The notes beneath the pieces were generated by a model, which worked only from the letters and a program-made list of their open reading frames with translations, searched no databases and had not been told where the DNA came from. DNA of 64,000 bases from an uncultured Alphaproteobacteria bacterium (GTDB lineage: Bacteria; Pseudomonadota; Alphaproteobacteria; SP197), in the NCBI GenBank assembly GCA_943787175.1, contig CALSLK010000006.1, positions 124,001-188,000 of the forward strand, read 5' to 3'. The translations under genes and the position numbers were made by a program. Of the stretch, positions 49,644 to 58,484 are shown piece after piece; position 1 is the stretch's first letter, and each line of letters opens with the position of its first letter.

Positions 49644-50729
49644 ATGGCCAAAATACCTGAAGGAGACTTGCGCAGGGGCTGGACCACGGGCGCCTGCGCC
49701 ACGGCAGCCAGTGCGGCGGCTTTTCAGGCGCTGGCAACGGGTGTATTTCCCGATCCCGTCACCATCACTCTGCCCGGCGGCCAGGAGCCTGGTTTTGCGT
49801 TGGTGAAGAAGGAAATCTCCAACGGAACAGCCACGGCATCGGTCATCAAGGATGCCGGCGATGATCCCGATGTTACCCATGGTGCCGAGATCATCGTCAC
49901 CGTGACGCCGGGCGAATCCGGCACCGGCGTAACCTTCCGGGCCGGTGAAGGGGTCGGCATGGTGACCAAGCCCGGCCTGCCGATTCCGCCGGGCGAACCC
50001 GCCATCAACCCCAAGCCACGCGCGATGATGGCAGGTGCCATTGCCCAACTGTCCGCACGATTCGGTTTCCCCGGCGATGTCAGTCTTGAAATCAGCATCG
50101 TGGGCGGTGCCGAGATTGCCAAAGACACCTGGAACCCACGCCTTGGCATTGTCGGCGGCCTGTCGGTACTGGGCACGACCGGTGTGGTCATTCCCTATTC
50201 CTGTTCGTCCTGGATCCACTCGATCCATCGCGGCATTGATGTCGCGCGCGCCACCGGCCTCACCCATGTCGCGGGTGCCACGGGACGAACCTCCGAAGAG
50301 ACCGTGCAGAAACTGCATGATCTGCCTGACGGCGCCCTGCTCGACATGGGTGACTTTGCCGGCGGCATGCTGAAATACCTGCGCCGCCATCCCGTGGAGC
50401 ACCTCACCATCGCCGGTGGATTCGGCAAACTGACAAAGCTGGGTCAGGGCGCGATGGATCTCCATTCCGCGCGCAGTCAGGTCGATCACGCCGCTCTGGC
50501 GCAACTGGCCGGCGATACCGGAGCTGATGCGGCATTGGTCAAGGAGATGGCATCGGCCAGCAGTGCCGGGGCGGTTCTGGCACTGGCGCAACAGCACGAT
50601 CTGGCGCTGGGTGATGCCGTGGCCAGGCGCGCGCGCGAAGTTGCCCTGGCGACCCTGGCCGGAGACTGCACGCTTGATGTCATTGTAATCGACCGGGCAG
50701 GCGCCATCGTCGGTCGGGCCGGACCATGA
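49644..50729 (+). CDS. cbiD: Cobalt-precorrin-5B C1-methyltransferase
   Basis: 361 residues. Methylates C1 in the corrin ring-contraction phase. RRGWTTGACATAASAAAFQ at residues 10-28 is the CbiD start signature, with GGFGKLTKLGQGAMDLHS near residue 255. Its presence (rather than CobF) suggests an anaerobic-type or mixed pathway for this step. Overlaps cobK by 4 bases (ATGA). Confidence 0.93.
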   Translation: MAKIPEGDLRRGWTTGACATAASAAAFQALATGVFPDPVTITLPGGQEPGFALVKKEISNGTATASVIKDAGDDPDVTHGAEIIVTVTPGESGTGVTFRAGEGVGMVTKPGLPIPPGEPAINPKPRAMMAGAIAQLSARFGFPGDVSLEISIVGGAEIAKDTWNPRLGIVGGLSVLGTTGVVIPYSCSSWIHSIHRGIDVARATGLTHVAGATGRTSEETVQKLHDLPDGALLDMGDFAGGMLKYLRRHPVEHLTIAGGFGKLTKLGQGAMDLHSARSQVDHAALAQLAGDTGADAALVKEMASASSAGAVLALAQQHDLALGDAVARRAREVALATLAGDCTLDVIVIDRAGAIVGRAGP

Positions 50730-51481
50730 CACGCCTTCTGATTCTTGGCGGCACCACCGAGGCTGTTGCGCTGGCACAGGCCCTTCACGATCAGCATCCG
50801 CAATGGGACCTTGTCACCTCTCTGGCCGGTGTCACCCGCGCACCTGTCACGGGACCCGGCCGCCAGAGGCAAGGTGGTTTTGGCGGCGTTGCCGGGTTGG
50901 CCGACTATCTGCGTGACGAAGGCATCGATGGCCTGATTGATGCAACCCACCCCTTTGCGGCCACCATGGCCGGCCATGCAGAACAGGCCGCCCGGCAAGC
51001 CGATGTGGCCCGCATCAAGCTGGTGCGCCCGATGTGGCCATGCCAGAGCGGGGATCACTGGGTTGCCGTCGACTCACCGGCAGGCGCATCCCAGGCGTTG
51101 CAGGAACTGGGGGCCCGATCGGTCTTCATGACGCTGGGCCGTCGTGACCTCGACGCGTTCACAGGCCTCACCGACACACGCTTTACCGTGCGCATGATCG
51201 AACCACCTGACGAAACACTTCCGTTTTCCCGGGCAGACCTGATCCTGGCGCGCGGGCCCTTCACCGTCGAAGACGAAGAAACGCTGATACGTGATCACGG
51301 GATTGACGCACTGGTCACCAAGGCAAGCGGCGGTGCTGCCACCCACGCAAAAGTCATTGCAGCACGAAACCTCTCTGTGCCCGTTGTGATGGTCGCACGC
51401 CCGGAAATGCCCGGTGGTCCTGCCGCAGAGTCGGTCGAGGAGGTTGTGGCCTGGTTGGAATCAGTTCTGCACGAACGCTGA
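50726..51481 (+). CDS. cobK: Precorrin-6A/cobalt-precorrin-6A reductase
   Basis: 251 residues. NADPH-dependent reduction of the macrocycle. LLILGGTTEAVALAQAL at the start, LIDATHPFA, and LILARGPFTVEDEETL. Translationally coupled to cbiD through an ATGA overlap. Confidence 0.92.
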   Translation: MTRLLILGGTTEAVALAQALHDQHPQWDLVTSLAGVTRAPVTGPGRQRQGGFGGVAGLADYLRDEGIDGLIDATHPFAATMAGHAEQAARQADVARIKLVRPMWPCQSGDHWVAVDSPAGASQALQELGARSVFMTLGRRDLDAFTGLTDTRFTVRMIEPPDETLPFSRADLILARGPFTVEDEETLIRDHGIDALVTKASGGAATHAKVIAARNLSVPVVMVARPEMPGGPAAESVEEVVAWLESVLHER

Positions 51482-51494
51482 TCATTGTTTCAAA

Positions 51495-51590
51495 ACAGAT
51501 CCCCAGCAAAGGCTGAGATCCATTTCCCAGAGGCCAACAAGTATCGCGCCAGTCGTGCGTATGGGCCCCAGCCTTCGCTGGGGAGCAGGC
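51495..51590. repeat. Short intergenic hairpin repeat remnants
   Basis: GATCCCCAGCAAAGGCTGAGATCCA and GGGCCCCAGCCTTCGCTGGGG (51566-51586) are variants of one palindromic unit, the second a clean hairpin. This type of GGCCCC-AGCCTTCG-CTGGGG unit recurs between genes in many alphaproteobacteria. Confidence 0.55.
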
Positions 51591-51607
51591 CTGTGGCGCT
51601 CTCTGAC

Positions 51608-52066
51608 TCAGACGATTCTCTCAGGCAGGCCGCGTCCGTTGTTCCAGAAGCGGTTGGGATTGGTATTGTCAGGATTGTATGCCGCGCGGCTGGCCCAGTC
51701 TTCGCGCACAAAGATGACCGGCTGCTCGTAGTGATGCACCTCCAGGATTGCCGCCATGACCTTCTCCAGCGCAACACGATCCCGTTCGATGGATATCTTG
51801 AGTTCGACCATGGGATAGGTCTCCGTCGCGCCGGACTCATACCCCTCAACATGTCGTGTGGTCGTTGAGTCTTCCTGTGGGCGCGCGGTTTCGGCACCCA
51901 CCCCTGAGATGCTGGCATTGCGCTGGTAACGGCCATAACCCAGAGGGTGCACGACAAGCACGGCATCGAGAATGCGATCGGTGTCTTCAGGCAGGGTCTG
52001 GATTTCCAGTGTCCAGACCGGGACCAGGGTCCCCGTGGGGCTGGTGTAGTGCTCAAGTTCGCTCAT
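51608..52066 (-). CDS. Conserved-looking hypothetical protein, possible CutA/NIF3-like fold
   Basis: 152 residues from ATG 52066 (another ATG four codons earlier at 52078). No signal peptide or membrane helix. TLEIQTLPEDTDRILDAVLVVHPLGYGRYQRN (read in two halves: TLEIQTLPEDTDRILDAV and VVHPLGYGRYQRN) followed by VELKISIERDRVALEKVMAAI and HHYEQPVIFV suggests two beta-alpha-beta halves like the ferredoxin-like dimer domain of CutA or the NIF3 insert. Function unknown. Confidence 0.65.
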   Translation of the reverse strand: MSELEHYTSPTGTLVPVWTLEIQTLPEDTDRILDAVLVVHPLGYGRYQRNASISGVGAETARPQEDSTTTRHVEGYESGATETYPMVELKISIERDRVALEKVMAAILEVHHYEQPVIFVREDWASRAAYNPDNTNPNRFWNNGRGLPERIV

Positions 52067-52132
52067 GATTTCCGCCATATCTGTGTTCAGCCGCCTTATA
52101 GTCCAGCGCCCCTGACAGCATGATGTCAGCAG

Positions 52133-52864
52133 TCAGGCGCGCCGTCTGGCTGCCTTTTTGGGACGCGGTGGCGCGAGCTTGCGCTTGGCCGATGCCTTCT
52201 TTTCGGCCTTGGCTGCTGCTTCGATTTCGGGATCAGGCGTCTTGGGTTTGTGCGGGCAGATATCGGCAATGACGCAGGACCAGCACTGGGGTTTACGCGC
52301 CAGGCAGGTATAGCGCCCGTGCAGAATCAGCCAGTGATGCGCGCCCTTCTTCCAACGATCAGGAACGATGGATTCCAGCTTCTTCTCAACCGCATCAGGG
52401 GTCTTGCCCGGTGCCAGCCGGGTTCGGTTGGAGACCCGGAAAACGTGGGTATCGACCGCAATGGTCGCTTCGCCAAACGCCTCATTCATGACCACACTGG
52501 CGGTTTTTCGCCCGACTCCGGGAAGCTTCTGGAGTTCTTCGCGGTTGGCTGGAACTTCGCTGCCATGGTGTTCGATGAGCATGTGCGAAAGCGCGATAAC
52601 GTTCTTGGCTTTGGCGTTGAACAGCCCAATCGTCTTGATCTTGTCGCGCACGCCTTCCTCGCCCAGAGCAATCATCTTCTCGGGCGTATCGGCCAGCGCG
52701 AACAGTCCCGGCGTTGCGGCGTTCACACCCTTGTCGGTCGCCTGGGCCGAGAGCACGACCGACACCAGAAGTGTGAAAACGTTGGTGTATTCCAGTTCCG
52801 TCTCAGGCTCGGGAATGACCTCTGCAAGTGAGGTGAACAAACGGTCGATATCTGCCTTTTTCAC
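52133..52864 (-). CDS. nth: Endonuclease III
   Basis: 243 residues with a GTG start at 52864, chosen because GGAG precedes it and conserved sequence begins at once. Removes oxidised pyrimidines and cuts AP sites. Helix-hairpin-helix LPGVGRKTASVVMNEAF carries the catalytic Lys, and the catalytic Asp is in AVDTHVFRVSNR. The [4Fe-4S] ligands are Cys-x6-Cys-x2-Cys-x5-Cys in CLARKPQCWSCVIADIC. The C-terminal tail is Lys/Ala/Pro-rich. Confidence 0.94.
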   Translation of the reverse strand: MKKADIDRLFTSLAEVIPEPETELEYTNVFTLLVSVVLSAQATDKGVNAATPGLFALADTPEKMIALGEEGVRDKIKTIGLFNAKAKNVIALSHMLIEHHGSEVPANREELQKLPGVGRKTASVVMNEAFGEATIAVDTHVFRVSNRTRLAPGKTPDAVEKKLESIVPDRWKKGAHHWLILHGRYTCLARKPQCWSCVIADICPHKPKTPDPEIEAAAKAEKKASAKRKLAPPRPKKAARRRA

Positions 52865-52969
52865 AGTGATGCTCCTAGCCTGCTCAGCTCGAGAAATATC
52901 CGCGTCTGTGTCCAAGCTAACAGACCCCGTACAGCCTGTGTTGCAGTTTGCCTTTGATGATCTCACAGG

Positions 52970-53506
52970 ATGACGAAAACACCATGCCGGGCTATCAATC
53001 AGGCCATGCATATCTATCGCGATTCCCTGCCCGACGGAGTGGCTTTCGATGCGGTCCTGGTGCCGCACCGGTCATTGCCGCGTTGGGGCTTCATACTTCT
53101 GATCAGTTCCTTTGCCGTGGCACTGGCGGCTATCGGACTGTCGTTCTGGAGTCTGGGTGCCTGGCCTGTCGCCGGGTTCTGCGGTCTCGAGGTGTTCCTG
53201 GTCTGGGGGGCGTTCGAGCTCAACTACCGCTCGGGACGCCGGCTGGAAACGGTCAGGCTCGATGATGCAGCGTTACGGATTGACCGGATCGCACCCAATG
53301 GCCGCTCAAAGTACTGGGCCTTCGAACCCGGTTGGGTGCGTGTCACGATTGAATACGAGCGTGACCAGAGCAATCGCCTTGTCCTTTCATCACACGGCCG
53401 CCGGCTTCAGATCGGAGCCTTCCTGACCGATGACGAACGCAGCAATCTTGCCGATGCTCTCAACGCCGCCCTCGTGCGCTGGCGAAGCGCGCCTCAGGAT
53501 GGTTGA
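52970..53506 (+). CDS. DUF2244 family membrane protein
   Basis: 178 residues (an ATG at 53006 is an alternative start). Two membrane helices near residues 42-80 (WGFILLISSFAVALAAIGL and the following stretch), preceded by FDAVLVPHRSLP, the DUF2244 hallmark. The C-terminal soluble part has YRSGRRLETVRLDD. Function unknown. Its 3' end overlaps the following EamA gene by 8 bases. Confidence 0.85.
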   Translation: MTKTPCRAINQAMHIYRDSLPDGVAFDAVLVPHRSLPRWGFILLISSFAVALAAIGLSFWSLGAWPVAGFCGLEVFLVWGAFELNYRSGRRLETVRLDDAALRIDRIAPNGRSKYWAFEPGWVRVTIEYERDQSNRLVLSSHGRRLQIGAFLTDDERSNLADALNAALVRWRSAPQDG

Positions 53507-54410
53507 TCAGGCCACCATCGCAAAGGGGCAGACCACGCTGTACGCCTGGGTCCTGCTGTTGATGCTGGCGCTGATCTGGGCCTCTTCGTTCACCCTGATC
53601 CGCGCCGTTGTCGACGAAGTCCCGCCCTTCACGCTGGTCGCCCTGCGCCTGGCCTTTGCCGGGGTCTTTCTGCTTGTTGTTCTGCGCCTCGCCGGAGAAG
53701 TCCTGCCATGGGATCGCGCAAGCTGGTTCGTTTTTGCCATGCTGGGTCTGACCGGCAATGCCGTGCCCTTTGTCCTGATTGCCATGGGCGAACAGGAAAT
53801 TTCCAGCGCCCTTGCTTCGATCCTGATCGGCTTCATGCCGCTTGCCACTGCGGTCATTGCGCACCTGGTCATACCAGATGAACGTCTCACGCCCCTGCGC
53901 CTGGGCGGCGTGGTTCTGGGCGTCACCGGCGTTGTCATTCTGGTTGGCGCCGATGCCCTGGATGATCTGGGCCATCATGTGTTTGCCGAATTGGCAATTC
54001 TGGGTGCGGCCTTGAGTTACGCCATCAACACTGTGTTGGCGCGGCGCGCCCGAGCGATCAAACCCAATGTGCTGGCCACTGGCGCAGTTCTTGCGGGATT
54101 CGTGACAATCCTGCCGTTTTCGTTTCTGTTAGACGCGCCCTGGACACTCTCGATCAGCCTCACAGGCATGGCACAAACGATTGCATTGGGAATCATTTGC
54201 ACAGCCGGAGGTTATCTGATCTTCTTCCGTCTCACAGCCATGGCGGGGGCAACCTTTACGGCCATGGTCAATCTTCTGATACCGGTTATCGGTTTGGGGT
54301 TCGGTTTGGTGCTGCTTGATGAACAGCTCTCCTGGAGCATGGCATTGGCTCTGCCACTGATCCTGGCCGGCCTGGGTCTGAACCGTCTTGCCGCGTCGCG
54401 CGCCCGGTGA
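53499..54410 (+). CDS. EamA/DMT-family exporter (first of a pair)
   Basis: 303 residues from ATG 53499. About ten membrane helices; ALIWASSFTLIRAVVDEVPPF and ALRLAFAG are the family start. The stop overlaps the GTG of the second EamA gene. Each carries two EamA repeats, so each could work alone. Substrate unknown. Confidence 0.9.
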   Translation: MVDQATIAKGQTTLYAWVLLLMLALIWASSFTLIRAVVDEVPPFTLVALRLAFAGVFLLVVLRLAGEVLPWDRASWFVFAMLGLTGNAVPFVLIAMGEQEISSALASILIGFMPLATAVIAHLVIPDERLTPLRLGGVVLGVTGVVILVGADALDDLGHHVFAELAILGAALSYAINTVLARRARAIKPNVLATGAVLAGFVTILPFSFLLDAPWTLSISLTGMAQTIALGIICTAGGYLIFFRLTAMAGATFTAMVNLLIPVIGLGFGLVLLDEQLSWSMALALPLILAGLGLNRLAASRAR

Positions 54411-55336
54411 CCCAGGCCACACAGGACATACGCCAGCTCGGCCCGCGTGACATCGCGCTGGTTGTCTTGTGTGCGACCACCTTTGGCAGTTCGTTCCTGT
54501 TCATCGACATCATCGTCGGCGAAGTGCCACCGGTCACGCTGGCCTGCGCGCGCTCGATCATCTCGCTCCTGACCCTGGGCGTCGTCCTGTGGTTCAGTGG
54601 CCAACGCCTGCCTTCGATGGGGCGCATCTGGGGTGCACTGTTTGTCCTGGGCATGGTCACCCAGGTCATTCCCATGATTCTGTTGTCATGGGGTCAGACC
54701 CATATCGATTCCGGCCTGGCAGGCATCATCCTTGGTACCGTGCCGGTCCTGACCATGGTCTTTGCCCATCTGCTGTTCCAGGACGAACGCATGTCGGCAC
54801 GCAGCATGGTGGGCGCGCTGATCGGGTTTGCCGGTGTGATTGCCGTTATCAGACGCGGTGTGCTGGGCGATGTCGAAGCGCACCTGATCGCCGATCTTGC
54901 GGTGCTTGCCGCAGCGGTCAGCATTGCCAGCGCCAATGTGCTGGCGCGCAAGTCAGGCCATCTGGCGCCGATCGTGCTGGCGGTCGGGGCGCAATCCACA
55001 GCAGTTCTCGTGCTGGTTCCCATGTCGGCCGTGATCGACCAGCCGTGGAACCTCCACGTAAGTTGGGAAACGGTTGCCGCCCTGGTTTTCCTGGGCACCG
55101 TGGGCAGCGCACTGCCGGGTCTTGTTTTCTACAAGATCCTGGCACGCGTGGGGGCAACACGCGCGTCCCTGGTCGCCTATCTGGTTCCCGTCGTCGCGGT
55201 CGTTCTGGGTGCGGTCTTCCTGGCTGAACGTCTGCCATGGGAAGCGCTGGCGGGCATGGCGCTCATCGTGCTGGGCGCATGGCTGGTCAACCAGCGCAAG
55301 CGCAAGGATACGACAACACGCTGGCTGGAGCCCTGA
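54407..55336 (+). CDS. EamA/DMT-family exporter (second of a pair)
   Basis: 309 residues, GTG start overlapping the previous stop as GTGA. About ten helices: CATTFGSSFLFIDIIVGEVPP and VTLACARSIISLL, then VFAHLLFQDERMSARSM. Ends with a basic tail RKRKD. Convergent with dapB across 10 bases. Confidence 0.9.
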   Translation: MTQATQDIRQLGPRDIALVVLCATTFGSSFLFIDIIVGEVPPVTLACARSIISLLTLGVVLWFSGQRLPSMGRIWGALFVLGMVTQVIPMILLSWGQTHIDSGLAGIILGTVPVLTMVFAHLLFQDERMSARSMVGALIGFAGVIAVIRRGVLGDVEAHLIADLAVLAAAVSIASANVLARKSGHLAPIVLAVGAQSTAVLVLVPMSAVIDQPWNLHVSWETVAALVFLGTVGSALPGLVFYKILARVGATRASLVAYLVPVVAVVLGAVFLAERLPWEALAGMALIVLGAWLVNQRKRKDTTTRWLEP

Positions 55337-55346
55337 AGAGTACGCT

Positions 55347-56156
55347 TCAGTCGGCCAGGCCCAGGACGTCGTCCATGCCATAAAGGCCGGGCTTGCGGCC
55401 GTGGAGCCAGATTGCTGCGGCAATGGCGCCGCGCGCAAAGATGCCGCGATCCGTGGCGCGATGGCCGATTTCGATGCGTTCGCCATCGGCAGCAAAGATC
55501 ACCTGATGTTCGCCCACGACATCACCACCGCGCAGCGCGGCCATGCCGATGGCGCCGCGTTCGCGTGCGCCGGTCATGCCGTCACGACCACGGTCGGCAA
55601 CGTCATCAAGCTGAACACCGCGACCTGCCGCGGCGGCTTCGGCCAAAGCAAGTGCGGTGCCCGAAGGTGCATCAACCTTGTGACGATGATGCATCTCGAC
55701 GATCTCGATATCGAAGTCTTCGTCCAGTGCTGCAGCAACCTTGCGCGTGACGCCAAGCAGCAGGTTGACACCCAGACTCATGTTGGCAGCAAAGACGATG
55801 GGTGCGTGTTCTCCCGCGCGGGCAAGTTCGGCCTTTTCATCAGCCGACAATCCCGTGGTGCCGACGACGAGACCCTTGCCGGTCTCGGCAGCGAGCCCGG
55901 CGTGGTGCATGGTTGAGGCGGGCGCGGTGAAATCGACCACCACGTCGCTGTCTGCAAAAAGTGCAGCGGCATCACCGGTGACCGGCACGCCCAGCGTTTC
56001 CAGTCCCAGGACATCGCCCAGATCGCGACCAATAAGATTGCTGCCGGCGCGTTCGCTGCCCGCGGCAACAACCGCACCGTCGCGACCATGCACGACATGG
56101 CCCAGCATGTGTCCCATGCGACCACCACAGCCGCAGATTCCGATTCGTACCGTCAT
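55347..56156 (-). CDS. dapB: 4-hydroxy-tetrahydrodipicolinate reductase
   Basis: 269 residues. NAD(P)H step in lysine and diaminopimelate synthesis. GICGCGGRMGHMLG nucleotide loop and the catalytic MHHRHKVDAPSGTA. dnaK-dnaJ-dapB is a common alphaproteobacterial order; here one extra gene and a hairpin repeat stand between dnaJ and dapB. Confidence 0.95.
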   Translation of the reverse strand: MTVRIGICGCGGRMGHMLGHVVHGRDGAVVAAGSERAGSNLIGRDLGDVLGLETLGVPVTGDAAALFADSDVVVDFTAPASTMHHAGLAAETGKGLVVGTTGLSADEKAELARAGEHAPIVFAANMSLGVNLLLGVTRKVAAALDEDFDIEIVEMHHRHKVDAPSGTALALAEAAAAGRGVQLDDVADRGRDGMTGARERGAIGMAALRGGDVVGEHQVIFAADGERIEIGHRATDRGIFARGAIAAAIWLHGRKPGLYGMDDVLGLAD

Positions 56157-56202
56157 GACGCCTGCATAACCGCGCAGGCGCGATCTGTCACGTATCGCTC
56201 TG

Positions 56203-56315
56203 GAGCAGGATCGTTTTAGATGGAATCAATCTGAAACGTGAATCCTGCTCTATTTCATAGTGTTAAAGACTGATTCACGGTTCATGTCGGATCGACATCA
56301 ACCGATCAGGCTCTA
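56203..56315. repeat. Palindromic repeat pair with GANTC sites
   Basis: First hairpin 56203-56250: GAGCAGGAT pairs with ATCCTGCTC, continued inside by CGTTT-AGAT / ATCT-AAACG. Second hairpin about 56270-56315: GGTT..ATGTCG with CGACAT..AACC. Three CcrM sites occur (GAATC 56223 and 56240, GATTC 56272). GAGCAGGATC-type units are dispersed in many alphaproteobacterial genomes. Confidence 0.7.
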
Positions 56316-57110
56316 AGACTCCGGTAGCTCCATCAGGGAAACGACCGGCACCGCGACCTCCGGGTCAGAGCCAGCGCTTTGGGCCGCCTCTTCATAACGG
56401 GCCATGCCGGCCGCGCGGTATTCACCCAGCGTAACGCCACCGTCACCGTCGCTGTCCATCGCGGCCCAGCGTTCAGCCAGACGTGCCTGCAGTGAAGCGG
56501 TGGGATCAATCACTTCGGTCGTGATGTCGCGTGTGGCGTGTTCGACGACCGATATGCTGCGGTTGCCATCAACGTCGGCGCGGGCAAAGCCGGCTTCGAT
56601 GCCGACATGGGCTTCACCGGGCTCGACATAACCGCTCGCATCGGCGTCAGCTTCAGACGCAGGCAGGCTGAAGCCCTGCATGATGGCGTCAAAGGTATAG
56701 AGATGCGCCTGGCCGTCGATCATCGGCACCTTGGCAAGCTGCTCCTGGGCTATGCCCAACCACACCATGCGATCAAGCTCGCCATCAGCGTTGGCCGCGC
56801 CACGATAGAACGGATGACCTTCGCGCATCTGGGCGTTGCGTTCGGTGCGCAGGCCCGTGCCTGCACGGCAGTTCTGGAATTCAGACAGCGTGACCGTGCC
56901 GTCGGCATCCCCATCAAGCAGCGCATAATTGCCTTCAAATGCGGCGTCTGCCTCAGTCGGCGTGACCCAGCCGTCGCGGTCAAGATCCGCGCTGGAGAGT
57001 CCGCTGGCGCAGGCTTCCAGGATCTTCTCCTCGGTCACGCTGTTCTGGGCGAACGCGGGTACGGAGAGGAGCGTGGAAGCAACCAGGATCGCAAGGGTGT
57101 GTTTATTCAT
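56313..57110 (-). CDS. Exported protein with five EF-hand-like calcium motifs
   Basis: 265 residues from ATG 57110. Signal peptide at residues 1-22 (LAILVASTLLSVPAFA-QN). EF-hand loops in order: DLDRDGWVTPTE, DGDADGTVTLSE, DADASGYVEPGE, DVDGNRSISVVE and DSDGDGGVTLGE; the fourth is the least canonical. No enzyme domain. Likely a periplasmic calcium-binding protein of unknown role, inserted between dnaJ and dapB. Confidence 0.85.
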   Translation of the reverse strand: MNKHTLAILVASTLLSVPAFAQNSVTEEKILEACASGLSSADLDRDGWVTPTEADAAFEGNYALLDGDADGTVTLSEFQNCRAGTGLRTERNAQMREGHPFYRGAANADGELDRMVWLGIAQEQLAKVPMIDGQAHLYTFDAIMQGFSLPASEADADASGYVEPGEAHVGIEAGFARADVDGNRSISVVEHATRDITTEVIDPTASLQARLAERWAAMDSDGDGGVTLGEYRAAGMARYEEAAQSAGSDPEVAVPVVSLMELPES

Positions 57111-57269
57111 TTTGTCCTCATAGAGCTCATGGCGCCCAACATGGCATCGACCTGTGGCGGAATGACGGCAGGGCGCATGCAACCAGGTTCAACGGGTCAC
57201 CCCTGCCTTGAGGCGGGATTCCGGATAACCGCTTCGCAGTTTCGGGGATGGCACAGCGTCGCAAAACTC

Positions 57270-58406
57270 TCAGTCGGTCAGGTCCTGCCAAAGGTCTTTG
57301 ACCTTGGTGAAGAAACCTTCGGATTCGGGGTTGTGGCTCTTGGAGCCGCCGGCTTCTTCGAACTCCTTGAGGAGTTCCTTCTGGCGGGCGGTCAGGCCGA
57401 CCGGGGTTTCGACCAGGGTTTCGATGATCATGTCACCGCGGCCCGAGCCACGTACGCCGGTCATGCCTTTGCCGCGCAGGCGGAACTGGCGCCCGGTCTG
57501 GGTGCCTGCGGGGATCGAGACCTTGGCGCGTTTGCCTTCGATGGTCGGCACTTCAATGTTGCCGCCAAGGGCAGCGGTGGCGACCGAGATGGGCACGGGG
57601 CAATAGATCGTGCCGCCGTCGCGCTGGAAGATGCTGTGAGGTTTGACCGAGAGCACGATGTAGAGATCACCGGTCTGGCCCCCGCGCATGCCGGCTTCGC
57701 CTTCGCCGGTCAGGCGGATGCGCATGCCGTCATCGACACCGGCAGGGATCGTGACGCTGAGGGTTTTTTCCTTCTGCACACGTCCGGACCCGCTGCACAC
57801 CTTGCAGGGATCGGCGATCACCTTGCCCGCGCCGCCACAGGTCGGGCAGCCGCGTTCGATGGAGAAGAAACCCTGCTGGGCGCGCACCTTGCCGGCACCA
57901 CCGCAGGTGCCGCAGGTCGTCGTTGAATCAGGATCATCGGCCCCGGTGCCGCCGCAGGGCTCGCAGGAAACCGCGGTGGGCACGCGGATCTTGGCCTGCT
58001 TGCCCTCATAAGCATCTTCCAGGCTGACTTCCATGTTGTAGCGCAGGTCGGCACCACGCTGGCCACCGCCACGCCGGCGTCCGCCGCCGCCCATGAAATC
58101 GCCGAAGAGATCGTCGAACACATCGGCAAAGCTGGAGCTGTAATCCTGCCCGCCGGCACCACGCCCGCCACCCATGCCACCTTCAAAGGCAGCGTGGCCG
58201 AACTGATCGTATGCCGCACGTTTGTCGGCATCCTTCAAGACCTCATAGGCCTCGGAGACTTCCTTGAACTTGCTTTCGGCTTCGGGATTGTCGGAATTGC
58301 GATCGGGATGAAACTGCATCGCAAGCTTGCGATAAGCGCCTTTCAGCGCCTTTTCGTCTGCACCCCGGTCGACGCCGAGCACCTCATAGTAATCGCGTTT
58401 GGCCAT
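57270..58406 (-). CDS. dnaJ: Chaperone DnaJ
   Basis: 378 residues. J domain with HPD in QFHPDRN (residues 32-38), Gly/Phe region, four zinc repeats [24 protein letters not shown] and CKVCSGSG, and a C-terminal substrate domain. Stimulates DnaK ATPase. Lies 78 bases after dnaK, with a terminator-like hairpin between. Confidence 0.97.
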   Translation of the reverse strand: MAKRDYYEVLGVDRGADEKALKGAYRKLAMQFHPDRNSDNPEAESKFKEVSEAYEVLKDADKRAAYDQFGHAAFEGGMGGGRGAGGQDYSSSFADVFDDLFGDFMGGGGRRRGGGQRGADLRYNMEVSLEDAYEGKQAKIRVPTAVSCEPCGGTGADDPDSTTTCGTCGGAGKVRAQQGFFSIERGCPTCGGAGKVIADPCKVCSGSGRVQKEKTLSVTIPAGVDDGMRIRLTGEGEAGMRGGQTGDLYIVLSVKPHSIFQRDGGTIYCPVPISVATAALGGNIEVPTIEGKRAKVSIPAGTQTGRQFRLRGKGMTGVRGSGRGDMIIETLVETPVGLTARQKELLKEFEEAGGSKSHNPESEGFFTKVKDLWQDLTD

Positions 58407-58432
58407 GGTGCTTCTTTACTCCATCGGTAACG

Positions 58433-58466
58433 GAAAATCCCGGACCGGTTTTCACCAGTCCGGGAT
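58433..58466 (-). terminator. Hairpin with T run between dnaK and dnaJ
   Basis: On the minus strand ATCCCGGAC (58466-58458) pairs with GTCCGGGAT (58445-58437), and TTT then follows. Probably an attenuator that lowers dnaJ expression relative to dnaK. Confidence 0.7.
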
Positions 58467-58484
58467 CAGGTTTCCGATCACAGA

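Noticed and set aside
56538-57926. 462-codon plus-strand frame
   Set aside because: Antisense to the EF-hand gene and dnaJ; the compositional pattern, not conservation, keeps it open.
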